Notes: generated by a model not told the origin, from the letters alone. Positions 1 through 6,510 are shown, counted from the first letter of the stretch. The stretch: 7,830 bases of DNA from Flavobacterium sp. (GCA_017989775.1 JAGNPF010000056.1:1-7830), one strand, 5' to 3'. Made by a program: numbers and translations.

Positions 1-1
1 G

Positions 2-163
2 AAAATTGCCACCTACAACGACCACCGAATGGCAATGGCATTTGCACCTTTGGCTTTAAGAGTGCCCATCATTATCGAAAATGCAGAAGTGGTTTCGAAA
101 TCCTACCCTGATTTTTGGGTTGATTTGGCTCGTTTGGGCTTTCAAACATTAGAAATCAATTAA
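2..163 (+). CDS. aroA: 3-phosphoshikimate 1-carboxyvinyltransferase (EPSP synthase), C-terminal 53 residues, 5' truncated by window edge
   Basis: EPSP synthase transfers the enolpyruvyl group of phosphoenolpyruvate to shikimate-3-phosphate in the cytoplasmic shikimate pathway for aromatic amino acids. Only the end of the gene is present, read from base 2 to a TAA at 161-163. The visible peptide starts KIATYNDHRMAMAFAPLAL, which carries the family's DHRMAM signature, whose arginine binds phosphoenolpyruvate. It continues to SKSYPDFWVDL, the conserved C-terminal motif with the active-site lysine before Ser-Tyr-Pro. The tail LGFQTLEIN is typical in length. The gene lies in the same direction as queA, but the 159-base gap and an internal promoter suggest queA is also transcribed on its own. 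Assignment is firm from the two motifs; the N-terminal domain is outside the window. Confidence 0.93.
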   Translation, partial: KIATYNDHRMAMAFAPLALRVPIIIENAEVVSKSYPDFWVDLARLGFQTLEIN

Positions 164-167
164 ATAA

Positions 168-200
168 CGCCTCGTGTCTTCGCGCCTTTGTGGCACTGAG
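168..200. repeat. Degenerate 7-8 bp repeat, (C)CTTCGCG / CCTTTGTGG type
   Basis: Just after the aroA stop, three related units follow each other: CCTCGTGT (170-177), CTTCGCG (178-184) and CCTTTGTGG (185-193). The stretch is richer in G+C than its surroundings. From memory, similar runs of 'cttcgcgcctttgtggc' type are scattered through intergenic DNA of flavobacteria, so this is probably one decayed copy of a dispersed repeat. Function is unknown. The periodicity is imperfect and the call is tentative. Confidence 0.4.
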
Positions 201-225
201 TTTTTGAAAATAAACCTCGAAACAC

Positions 226-257
226 TTGACAACGCCTATCCCACAATCGTATATTTG
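226..257 (+). promoter_or_regulatory. Bacteroidota-type promoter for queA (TTG-N21-TATATTTG)
   Basis: TTG at 226-228 is the -33 element and TATATTTG at 250-257 matches the -7 consensus TAnnTTTG exactly. The 21-base spacing is within the range usual for the primary sigma factor of this phylum. Transcription would start near base 264, giving a leader of about 60 bases before the queA ATG. No classical Shine-Dalgarno sequence precedes the ATG, which follows an A/T-rich stretch as is usual in this group. Confidence 0.65.
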
Positions 258-283
258 CAGCCGTTTGAAGTAGAAGCCCAATA

Positions 284-311
284 AACTTCCAACTTTCAAC
301 GACTAACTTCT
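284..311. repeat. Four imperfect tandem copies of a heptamer, AACTTCC
   Basis: Four consecutive 7-bp units read AACTTCC, AACTTTC, AACGACT and AACTTCT. The array lies in the presumed 5' leader of queA, 12 to 39 bases before its start codon. Short AACTTTC-type tandem arrays recur in flavobacterial intergenic DNA as far as I recall. Copy number could vary between strains, but nothing here shows a regulatory effect. Confidence 0.5.
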
Positions 312-322
312 AATTTTTTCAA

Positions 323-1372
323 ATGAAATTATCACATTTTCAATTCAATTTGCCAAAAGAACTTCTCGCAGAATTTCCAGCAGAAAACAGGGACGAATCA
401 CGTTTAATGGTTATTGATCGTAAAAAACAAACCATAGAACACAGAATGTTCAAAGATGTTATCGATTATTTTGATGAAGGTGACGTCATGATTTTAAACA
501 ATACCAAAGTTTTCCCGGCTCGTTTGTACGGAAACAAAGAAAAAACCGGAGCAAGAATCGAAGTTTTTTTGCTTAGAGAATTGAATGCAGAACAAAGACT
601 TTGGGATGTATTGGTAGATCCAGCTCGTAAAATCAGGATTGGAAACAAATTGTATTTTGGCGATGATGATTCATTGGTAGCCGAAGTTATCGACAATACA
701 ACCTCTCGTGGAAGAACATTACGTTTCTTGTATGACGGTTCGTATGAAGAATTCAGAAACAAATTGACCGAATTGGGAGAAACTCCAATTCCGAAATACA
801 TCAATAGAGACGTGACTCCGGAAGATGCCGATCGTTACCAAACGATTTATGCCAAAGAAGAAGGAGCCGTGGCAGCACCAACAGCAGGTTTGCACTTTTC
901 CAAACATTTATTGAAAAGATTGGAGATAAAAGGAGTGAAATTTGCTGAAGTGACACTTCACGTTGGTTTGGGAACTTTCAATCCGGTTGAGGTGGAAGAT
1001 TTGTCCAAACACAAAATGGATTCCGAGGAATTGAAAATTACCCAAGAGGCTTGTGATGTTGTCAATGCCGCAAAAGCCAAAAGAAAACGTATTTGCGCCG
1101 TGGGAACTACCTCGATGCGTGCCATAGAAAGTTCGGTTTCTTCACAAAGAACCCTGAACCCGTATGATGGTTGGACCAATAAATTTATTTTTCCTCCACA
1201 CGATTTTAGCGTGGCTACTTGCATGATTACTAATTTCCATACGCCAAAATCAACATTGTTGATGATGATTTCCGCTTTCTGTGGACATGATTTAATGCGT
1301 AAAGCTTACGACGAAGCAATCAAGGAAGGATATAAATTCTATTCTTATGGCGATGCGATGTTGATCATCTAA
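323..1372 (+). CDS. queA: S-adenosylmethionine:tRNA ribosyltransferase-isomerase (queuosine synthesis)
   Basis: QueA transfers and isomerises the ribosyl part of S-adenosylmethionine onto 7-aminomethyl-7-deazaguanine at the wobble position of tRNAs with GUN anticodons, giving epoxyqueuosine, the next-to-last step of queuosine formation in the cytoplasm. The 349-residue product has normal family length (about 340-360). Visible signatures in order are [11 protein letters not shown] (58-68), PKYINRD near 157-163, [13 protein letters not shown] (181-193), [11 protein letters not shown] (212-222), [10 protein letters not shown] (261-270), [18 protein letters not shown] (302-319) and the C-terminal FYSYGDAML. 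The motif that reads HxMHxE in Escherichia coli is HKMDSE here (230-235), so its second histidine is aspartate. The start is the first ATG in frame and fits the family N-terminus. A terminator follows at 1425-1456. Reading frame and identity are secure. Confidence 0.97.
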   Translation: MKLSHFQFNLPKELLAEFPAENRDESRLMVIDRKKQTIEHRMFKDVIDYFDEGDVMILNNTKVFPARLYGNKEKTGARIEVFLLRELNAEQRLWDVLVDPARKIRIGNKLYFGDDDSLVAEVIDNTTSRGRTLRFLYDGSYEEFRNKLTELGETPIPKYINRDVTPEDADRYQTIYAKEEGAVAAPTAGLHFSKHLLKRLEIKGVKFAEVTLHVGLGTFNPVEVEDLSKHKMDSEELKITQEACDVVNAAKAKRKRICAVGTTSMRAIESSVSSQRTLNPYDGWTNKFIFPPHDFSVATCMITNFHTPKSTLLMMISAFCGHDLMRKAYDEAIKEGYKFYSYGDAMLII

Positions 1373-1385
1373 AAAACTATATTTC

Positions 1386-1420
1386 TCCTCCCTCTCTTTT
1401 GGAGAGGGCTGGGGTGAGGA
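1386..1420. repeat. GC-rich hairpin repeat (CCCTCTC...GAGAGGG, then CTGGGGTGAGGA)
   Basis: A perfect 7-bp inverted repeat, CCCTCTC (1390-1396) and GAGAGGG (1402-1408) with a five-base loop, lies just after the queA stop. It is followed by CTGGGGTGAGG. The G+C-rich block stands out sharply in A/T-rich intergenic DNA. I recall near-identical blocks ('ccctctccttt-ggagagggctggggtgagg') in many bacterial intergenic regions including Bacteroidota, so I read it as a dispersed palindromic repeat rather than gene-specific control. It lacks a T tract and so is not itself a typical terminator. Confidence 0.55.
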
Positions 1421-1424
1421 TTTT

Positions 1425-1456
1425 AAATCTCGTCAGCAATGGCGAGATTTTTTTTT
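1425..1456 (+). terminator. Intrinsic terminator after queA
   Basis: A perfect 8-bp stem, AAATCTCG (1425-1432) with CGAGATTT (1443-1450) and a 10-base loop, runs into nine consecutive T residues (1448-1456). It sits 52 bases after the queA stop codon and is oriented to end queA transcription. Stem, loop and T tract all fit a factor-independent terminator, so the downstream acylase gene very likely has its own promoter. Confidence 0.85.
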
Positions 1457-1726
1457 GTAATCTAATTGTTTTTATGGACAGTACTTCGTTCTTGCTATTT
1501 GTCACGCTGGAAGCGTCCCGGTTAAGTTGCTCTTATATTGAAACATTTCCAGTGCGAAGATTGGAAAACGTATTCTTGACCATGCAATAGTGTTTGAATT
1601 GTTGCATCTATAAGGGGAACAGCATTGTTTAAATCTTGGCGAAATAAATAATGTGTAGGGAAATGTGTCATGAATCAAAATTTCGTTAAATTTCGACTCC
1701 TTATATATAATGACTAATACATTCAA
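1457..1726. other. Gene-poor spacer before the acylase gene
   Basis: This 270-base spacer has no recognisable gene. It carries a small GC-rich hairpin (ACGCT-GGA-AGCGT, 1504-1516) and a 49-codon reverse-strand frame described separately. I searched the forward strand for a TTG / TAnnTTTG promoter for the acylase gene and found no good match; TATATAAT near 1704-1711 is close to the start codon but does not fit the phylum consensus. Its length and mixed composition suggest decayed older sequence. Confidence 0.4.
1522..1671 (-). CDS. Possible small or remnant ORF, 49 codons, unrecognised
   Basis: Reading the reverse strand from ATG at 1671-1669 to TAA at 1524-1522 gives a 49-residue peptide beginning MTHFPTHYLFRQDLNNAVPL and ending SSHWKCFNIRAT. 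The composition is protein-like (balanced hydrophobic and polar residues, several aromatics). It has no membrane segment and no motif I recognise. It could be a real small protein, the C-terminal scrap of a lost gene such as a transposase, or chance. An overlapping reverse-strand frame spanning 1502-1726 is longer but looks less protein-like, with several clustered cysteines and isoleucines. I found no promoter or ribosome site to decide. Reported only as a candidate. Confidence 0.2.
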   Translation of the reverse strand: MTHFPTHYLFRQDLNNAVPLIDATIQTLLHGQEYVFQSSHWKCFNIRAT

Positions 1727-4111
1727 ATGAAAACGCTGAAAAAGATTCTTCTTGTTGTTCTATCCCTGTTGGTCATTCTGGCATTGGCATTGGTTGGGTA
1801 TTGTTTTTATTCGAAACCAATTTATGAAGGAGAACAAAAGCTAGATAATTTGCAAAACGAGACAACGGTCTATTTTGACGATTTTGGCGTTCCGCACATT
1901 TATGCGAATACCCAGAAAGACGCGATGACAACTTTGGGTTATGTGCATGCGCAAGAGCGGTTGTGGCAAATGGAATTGATGCGTCGAATCGCGCCGGGAA
2001 GATTGTCGGAAATGTTTGGTTCAAAAATGGTGAAAGTGGATTCCTTCTTTGCCGGTTTGGGAATTGACGAAAACTCCGAGGGCACCATCGCCAAACTGGA
2101 TAAAAAATCAGAGTCTTACCAACTGGCTTTGGCATATATCGACGGCGTGAACCAATATATGGAAGAGGGGAGAACACCAATCGAATTTCAATTGTTGGGA
2201 TTGAAGAAAGAGAAATTCAGCTTGAAAGACGTTTACAACATCTTTGGATACATGTCCTTTAGTTTTGCAATGGCGCAAAAAACAGACCCGTTGATGACCG
2301 ATATTCGAGATAAATTGGGTTCGGAATATTTGAAGGATTTTGGTTTGGACGGTTCGTTTGGCACTACCCAAATCAAGAATTTTGACGGCAAAGCCCTCGA
2401 GTATGCCGAGATTTCCAAATCGGTGGCCAGTTTACTCGAAAAATCACCGGTTCCGGCTTTCATTGGCAGCAACAGTTGGGTGATTGCACCCCAAAAAACC
2501 AAGAATGGAAAGGTGATTTTTGCCAATGATCCCCACATTGTTTTCTCGCAGCCCTGCACTTGGTATGAAGCCCATATCGTGGTGCCAAATTACGAGATGT
2601 ACGGTTATTATTTGGCCGGAACACCCTTTCCGCTTTTGGGACACAATCGAGAATATGCTTATGGACTGACGATGTTCGAGAACGACGATGTCGATTTGTT
2701 CCAGGAAGAAAATAATCCAAATAACAAAAATCAATACAAGACCGCAACTGGATTCCAAGATTATAAAATTAGAAAGAAAACCATTAAGGTTAAAGATTCT
2801 GCCGACCTGGTTTTGGAAATACGAGAAACCCAACACGGGCCAATAATGAATGATTTGTTGGATGGAATCAAGGGCGCAAAACCCGTTGCGATGTCTTGGA
2901 TTTATACCCAACACCCCAATTATTTGCTGGAAGCGGTTTATTCGCTTTCACATTCCAGAAATTTGGATGGTTTTCGAAAGGGAGTTTCCTTGATTGCCGC
3001 CCCGGGTTTGAACGTGATGTATGGCGATGCCAAAGGAAACATCGCCTGGAACACTTCCGGGAAGTTGTACAAATTGGACAAATCCGTCAATCCAAATTTC
3101 ATTTTGAACGGCTCGAACGGTATCGATGACCGGAAAGAATTTTTGGATTTTTCCAAAAATCCACACGCCATCAATCCAAGTTGGAATTATGTTTATTCTG
3201 CCAACAACCAGCCCGAAGCGGTTGACGGTTATCTGTATCCCGGCTATTATTTGCCGAAAGACAGGGCCAAACGAATATCGGGCTTCTTGGAGCCAAAGGA
3301 TAATTGGACAAAAGAAGAAGTTGGCAAAATGATGAATGACAACACTTCTGCGGTTGCAACAACCATTGTGGCCAATTTGATGATGACATTAGACCAAAAA
3401 TCGCTTTCCAACAATGAAAAACAAGCCGTTATAATTCTAAAAAAATGGAAAGGCTCGAATGATTTGAAAGATTTGGCACCCACTATTTACAATAAATGGA
3501 TCAACAATTATTTGAAAAACACCTTTCAAGACGAGTTGGGCGAAACGGATTTTGCAATGCTGTTGAGTACTCATATTATCAAGCAAATTATTGAACCACA
3601 AATTCAGAATGAAAATTCGATTTGGTGGGACAATGTTGCCACAAAAAGCAAAAAAGAATCAAGGGTTGAAATTCTTTCCAAATCTTTTCACGAAGCCATT
3701 GTGGCACTCGAAAAACAATTGGGTAAAGACTTGAATTTATGGACTTGGAACAAAGTCCATTCGCTGGAACACAAACATCCCCTAGGGCAAGTTGCTGCTT
3801 TGAGAGGGCTTTTTAATATTGGCCCTTTTGAAGTTTCGGGATCCAACGAGGTAATCAACAATTTGATGTTTGGTTTTACCGACAGCGGAAATTACAAGGT
3901 GCTAGCTGGGCCTTCTACCCGAAGAATCATCGATTTTTCGGATGTGGAAAACAGTTGGAGTGTTTTGCCAACGGGTCAATCTGGAAATCCGTTCAGCAAA
4001 CATTATAACGATCAGGCAGAGATGTACAATGCCGGAAAGTTTCGAAAAATGAAAATGAACAAGGCCGAAATCATCAAGACTTCGACAAAACTGGTTTTTA
4101 TGCCCAAATAA
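1727..4111 (+). CDS. Penicillin acylase family protein (Ntn-hydrolase, peptidase family S45), exported or membrane-anchored
   Basis: Members hydrolyse amide bonds of acylated substrates such as beta-lactam side chains, N-acyl homoserine lactones or acylated peptides; the substrate here cannot be told from sequence. The 794-residue precursor begins with lysines and a hydrophobic segment (about 8-26), a signal peptide or anchor placing the enzyme at the envelope. The alpha-chain signature GYVHAQERLWQMELMRR lies at 71-87, followed by GRLSEMFG. The self-processing site is Gly247-Ser248 in FIGSNSWVIAP; Ser248 would become the N-terminal nucleophile of a beta chain of about 547 residues. Asp320, Val322 and Asp323 (FENDDVDLF) fall exactly where the calcium ligands at beta 73, 75 and 76 occur in E. 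coli penicillin G acylase. Asn493 or Asn494 (SANNQPE) matches the catalytic beta-chain asparagine. All key residues are present, so it should be active. It stands alone between terminators. Confidence 0.92.
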   Translation: MKTLKKILLVVLSLLVILALALVGYCFYSKPIYEGEQKLDNLQNETTVYFDDFGVPHIYANTQKDAMTTLGYVHAQERLWQMELMRRIAPGRLSEMFGSKMVKVDSFFAGLGIDENSEGTIAKLDKKSESYQLALAYIDGVNQYMEEGRTPIEFQLLGLKKEKFSLKDVYNIFGYMSFSFAMAQKTDPLMTDIRDKLGSEYLKDFGLDGSFGTTQIKNFDGKALEYAEISKSVASLLEKSPVPAFIGSNSWVIAPQKTKNGKVIFANDPHIVFSQPCTWYEAHIVVPNYEMYGYYLAGTPFPLLGHNREYAYGLTMFENDDVDLFQEENNPNNKNQYKTATGFQDYKIRKKTIKVKDSADLVLEIRETQHGPIMNDLLDGIKGAKPVAMSWIYTQHPNYLLEAVYSLSHSRNLDGFRKGVSLIAAPGLNVMYGDAKGNIAWNTSGKLYKLDKSVNPNFILNGSNGIDDRKEFLDFSKNPHAINPSWNYVYSANNQPEAVDGYLYPGYYLPKDRAKRISGFLEPKDNWTKEEVGKMMNDNTSAVATTIVANLMMTLDQKSLSNNEKQAVIILKKWKGSNDLKDLAPTIYNKWINNYLKNTFQDELGETDFAMLLSTHIIKQIIEPQIQNENSIWWDNVATKSKKESRVEILSKSFHEAIVALEKQLGKDLNLWTWNKVHSLEHKHPLGQVAALRGLFNIGPFEVSGSNEVINNLMFGFTDSGNYKVLAGPSTRRIIDFSDVENSWSVLPTGQSGNPFSKHYNDQAEMYNAGKFRKMKMNKAEIIKTSTKLVFMPK

Positions 4112-4126
4112 TTTTTTATAGTAATA

Positions 4127-4173
4127 GCAATAGCAATGACAATTTCAATATTTGTAATTGTCATTGCTATTGC
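4127..4173. terminator. Perfect 18-bp inverted repeat, probable bidirectional terminator
   Basis: GCAATAGCAATGACAATT (4127-4144) pairs perfectly with 4156-4173 across an 11-base loop. It lies between the convergent ends of the acylase gene (stop at 4111) and the cupin gene (stop at 4196), where a shared terminator is expected. The flanking T-rich runs are short on both sides (GATTTTTG after the right arm; the left flank gives a broken U run on the reverse transcript). Termination is therefore inferred mainly from position and stem strength. The left arm also contains short AATAGC/CAATGAC iterations. Confidence 0.7.
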
Positions 4174-4195
4174 AATTGATTTTTGATGTTGAAGT

Positions 4196-4561
4196 TTATT
4201 CTTCCTCCCGATGCACTTTCGTGAAATCAAAAGCGGGAGTGCAAATGGCGATATATTCACAAGGTTCTTCAAATGGATTGGAATATTGAACGCGGGTGTT
4301 TTTCTCGATTTTGATGGATTGTCCGGCTTCAAGAATCACGATTTCTCCTTCGATGATAAACTGTTTTTTACCTTTTATTATATAGGTGTATTCTTCAAAT
4401 TCCGGAGTTTGAAATGGTTCTTTCCAATGCGGGGGTGCTATCATGTGTGCAATGGAAATGTCAGGATTGTTCGTGGTGGGAATCCCGTGATGTTCTTCAA
4501 TTAGTTTTCCATCGGTGGTTGGAACCACAAAAGGTGTTTTTTGGACAAAATATTTTTTCAT
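4196..4561 (-). CDS. Small single-domain cupin protein, function unknown
   Basis: The 121-residue product is a single cupin barrel with no signal peptide or membrane segment, so cytoplasmic. Cupin motif 1 is seen in APPHWKEPFQTPEFEEYTYI (42-61) followed by KGKKQFIIEGE. Motif 2 is degenerate: LEAGQSIKIEKNTRVQYSNP (77-96) has the usual turn glycine, but the expected histidine is missing. A complete metal site with two histidines, glutamate and a third histidine is therefore not visible; His45 and Glu54-57 could still contribute. The tail CEYIAICTPAF (101-111) is characteristic of a widespread uncharacterised cupin group. The start ATG lies 3 bases after the stop of the DUF486 pseudogene, so it is the last gene of the ATPase operon. 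It may be a sugar- or small-molecule-binding protein or isomerase; no substrate can be assigned. Confidence 0.85.
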   Translation of the reverse strand: MKKYFVQKTPFVVPTTDGKLIEEHHGIPTTNNPDISIAHMIAPPHWKEPFQTPEFEEYTYIIKGKKQFIIEGEIVILEAGQSIKIEKNTRVQYSNPFEEPCEYIAICTPAFDFTKVHREEE

Positions 4562-4564
4562 TTT

Positions 4565-4933
4565 TTATTTTTTGAATATGAAATAAACGGCCAAAACCAA
4601 AAAGACAAATCCCAAGAAATGATTCCATCTGAAAGTTTCATTTTTGAAATACAACAATTAAAAACCTACGAAAATGACCAAGGTAATCACTTCTTGAATC
4701 ACTTTGAGTTGCAGCAAGGAAAATGGTCCACCATTGCCTTCGTAGCCGATTCGGTTGGCGGGAACCTGAAAACAATATTCAAATAATGCCAATCCTCAAC
4801 TGACGAGGACGATGGTTATCAAGCCCGCATTTTCAAACCATTTGAGTTCCTTGAATTTCAAATGTCCGTACCAAGCCAACGTCATAAATATGTTTGATAA
4901 TAGGAGCAAGCCTATTGAAGCGTATCCTTTCAT
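4565..4933 (-). pseudogene. DUF486 family small membrane protein, disrupted by two in-frame stop codons
   Basis: Read on the reverse strand from ATG at 4933-4931 to TAA at 4567-4565, this is a 122-codon frame of full DUF486 length. It begins MKGYASIGLLLLSNIFMTLA and continues WYGHLKFKEL. Later blocks FEYCFQVPANRIGY (51-64), GGPFSLLQLKVIQEV (68-82) and FKNETFRWNHFLGFVFL (96-112) are all family hallmarks. Codon 46 is TGA (4798-4796), where homologues have tryptophan in the second membrane helix, and codon 92 is TAA (4660-4658) in the third helix region. There is no frameshift or deletion. Members are four-helix inner-membrane proteins of the drug/metabolite transporter type with no established function. 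The longest unbroken piece is only 45 codons, too short to hold a working protein. The gene is wedged 1 base after the ATPase stop and 3 bases before the cupin start, so it is a decayed operon member. Confidence 0.88.
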
Positions 4934-4934
4934 A

Positions 4935-6455
4935 TTATTTTCTCATCAATTTGCTTAAAACACTAAAAGCACCTCTGATAAATGTAGCACTAGTGAGCAC
5001 TTTCACGACAGATTTTGTAATTTCACCGGTAGTGTCACTAGATTGTTTTTCTTCTTTTTCTGCAGCTTGTTCTTCCTGTTGTTTGGCGACTTGTTGCTCT
5101 GCAACGGCAATTTTTTTGTTGAGCATTTCGTAGGCACTTTCTCGGTCAATCAATTCGCTGTATTTCTTTACCAATTTCGATTTGGAGTTGATTTCCTGGA
5201 TTTCGCTTTCGGTCAAAACGTCCATTCGGCTCATTGGCGCGCGCAGCATGGTTGCGGCCAGTGGAGTTGGAGTTCCTTTTTCGCTCAAGGCGGTGACTAA
5301 TGCTTCGCCAATGCCAAGACTGGTCAACAATTCGTCCGTTTTGTAATAATCCGATGAAGGGTAGTTGTCTGCCGTTTGTTTGATGGCTTGTCTGTCATTG
5401 GCCGTGAAAGCTCTTAAAGCGTGCTGAATTTTCAATCCCAATTGTGCCAAAACACCACTCGGAACGTCCATTGGGTTTTGGGTGATGAAGTATATTCCAA
5501 TGCCTTTGGAGCGAATCAGTTTCACGATGGTTTCTATTTGTTCCAACAAGGTTTTGCTGGCTTCTTTGAAAATTAAATGCGCTTCGTCAATAAATATGAT
5601 TAATTCAGGTTGGTCGGCATCTCCTTTTTCGGGCATTTGGTTGTAAATCTCGGCCAACAGGCTCAGCATAAAAGTCGAGAACAATTTGGGTTTGTCCTGA
5701 ATGTCCGTCAAGCGGATGATATTGACGTATCCTTTTCCATTTTCGTCGATGCGCATTAAATCGTCAATTTCAAAAGACATTTCTCCAAAAAACAGATCGG
5801 CACCTTGTTGTTCGAGTTCGATTATTTTTCTGAGAATGGTGCCGGTTGTCGAGGTCGAAATCTTGCCGTAACTTTCTTCGATTTCGTCTTTTCCTTCTTC
5901 GGTTATATAATTGATTACTTTTTTGATGTCTTTCAAATCCAAAAGAGGCATCTTGTTGTCGTCGCAATATTTGAATATTACCGAAATCACTCCAGCTTGT
6001 ACATCATTCAAATCGAGAATCCTTGAAAACAATACGGGACCAAATTCAGAAACGGTGGAACGAAGCCGAACGCCGTTTTGTTCCGACAAAGTCATTAGTT
6101 CCACTGGGAAACCGGATACTTGGTATGGAATGTTGATTTTGGCATGGCGTTCGCTGATAAAAGATTTTTCTTCTCCTTCTTTGGCAATACCGCTAAAGTC
6201 TCCTTTGATATCCATCATCAAGACGGGAATCCCAAACGATGATAGTTGTTCGGATAGTACTTGGATGGTTTTGGTTTTTCCGGTTCCAGTTGCACCTGCA
6301 ATCAATCCGTGACGGTTAAGGGTTTTTAGGGGTACTTTTATTTGTGCGTCTCCCAAAACCTCTCCTTCCAGCAATGCGCTCCCAAGAACGATGCTTTCTC
6401 CTTTTGAAAGATAACCGTCATTAATTTGTTGAATAAAATCTTCTTTTTTGCCCAT
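4935..6455 (-). CDS. HerA-like P-loop ATPase, YjgR/DUF853 family
   Basis: This is a cytoplasmic FtsK/HerA-superfamily ATPase; YjgR-type proteins are widespread but have no settled role. The 506-residue product carries Walker A GATGTGKT (54-61, Lys60), the early block MMDIKGDFSGI that family members share just after it, Walker B LIIFIDEAH (285-293, Asp290-Glu291), the sensor-like ITQNP (324-328), and the arginine-containing LRAFTANDRQA (347-357). A charged Glu/Gln/Lys-rich coiled coil spans about 440-470, and a short hydrophobic tail FIRGAFSVLSKLMRK ends the protein. I chose the ATG at 6455 over the in-frame ATG at 6485: homologues begin close to MGKKEDFIQQINDGYLSKGE, and the upstream ATG overlaps the likely promoter. 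No HerA-type partner nuclease (NurA) is visible nearby. It is the first gene of an operon with the DUF486 pseudogene (1-base gap) and the cupin gene. Confidence 0.92.
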   Translation of the reverse strand: MGKKEDFIQQINDGYLSKGESIVLGSALLEGEVLGDAQIKVPLKTLNRHGLIAGATGTGKTKTIQVLSEQLSSFGIPVLMMDIKGDFSGIAKEGEEKSFISERHAKINIPYQVSGFPVELMTLSEQNGVRLRSTVSEFGPVLFSRILDLNDVQAGVISVIFKYCDDNKMPLLDLKDIKKVINYITEEGKDEIEESYGKISTSTTGTILRKIIELEQQGADLFFGEMSFEIDDLMRIDENGKGYVNIIRLTDIQDKPKLFSTFMLSLLAEIYNQMPEKGDADQPELIIFIDEAHLIFKEASKTLLEQIETIVKLIRSKGIGIYFITQNPMDVPSGVLAQLGLKIQHALRAFTANDRQAIKQTADNYPSSDYYKTDELLTSLGIGEALVTALSEKGTPTPLAATMLRAPMSRMDVLTESEIQEINSKSKLVKKYSELIDRESAYEMLNKKIAVAEQQVAKQQEEQAAEKEEKQSSDTTGEITKSVVKVLTSATFIRGAFSVLSKLMRK

Positions 6456-6481
6456 AATTGTTTTTGGATTAAAAATGAATT

Positions 6482-6510
6482 GCAATATATCGTTTTTTTT
6501 GGACTTTCAA
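6482..6510 (-). promoter_or_regulatory. Probable promoter for the ATPase operon (TTG-N18-TATATTGC)
   Basis: On the reverse strand, TTG (6510-6508) is followed after 18 bases by TATATTGC (6489-6482), a near match to the Bacteroidota TTG / TAnnTTTG promoter pair. Transcription would begin about 20 bases before the ATG at 6455. The -7 element covers the alternative ATG at 6485, which argues against that start. The -7 match is imperfect at its last three positions. Confidence 0.5.

Noticed and set aside
1504..1516. ACGCT-GGA-AGCGT hairpin
   Set aside because: A 5-bp stem with a three-base loop is too short to call a regulatory site or terminator, and there is no T tract after it.
1399..1590. 63-codon forward frame after queA
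   Set aside because: It runs straight through the GC-rich repeat and the intrinsic terminator with its T tract, so it is not a plausible gene.
1502..1726. 74-codon reverse-strand frame in the queA-acylase gap
   Set aside because: The peptide has clustered Cys, Ile and Ser with no motif, and its start abuts the acylase start codon. The overlapping 49-codon frame is more protein-like, and even that is uncertain.
1773..3483. Several reverse- and forward-strand frames within the acylase gene
   Set aside because: All overlap a 794-codon gene with a complete catalytic set and none shows a domain of its own.
4211..4504. 97-codon forward reading frame opposite the cupin gene
   Set aside because: It is the complement of a well-supported cupin coding sequence and its translation is rich in Phe and Gly without domain features.
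4541..4786. 81-codon forward reading frame in the gap between cupin and ATPase genes
   Set aside because: It runs antisense to the DUF486 pseudogene, whose reverse-strand translation matches a known family across its whole length. The forward peptide has no recognisable features.
4796..4798. TGA at codon 46 of the DUF486 frame read as tryptophan by an alternative genetic code or as selenocysteine
   Set aside because: A second stop in the same frame is TAA, which a TGA recoding would not fix. Other genes in the window use TGG for tryptophan, and no selenocysteine insertion element is evident.
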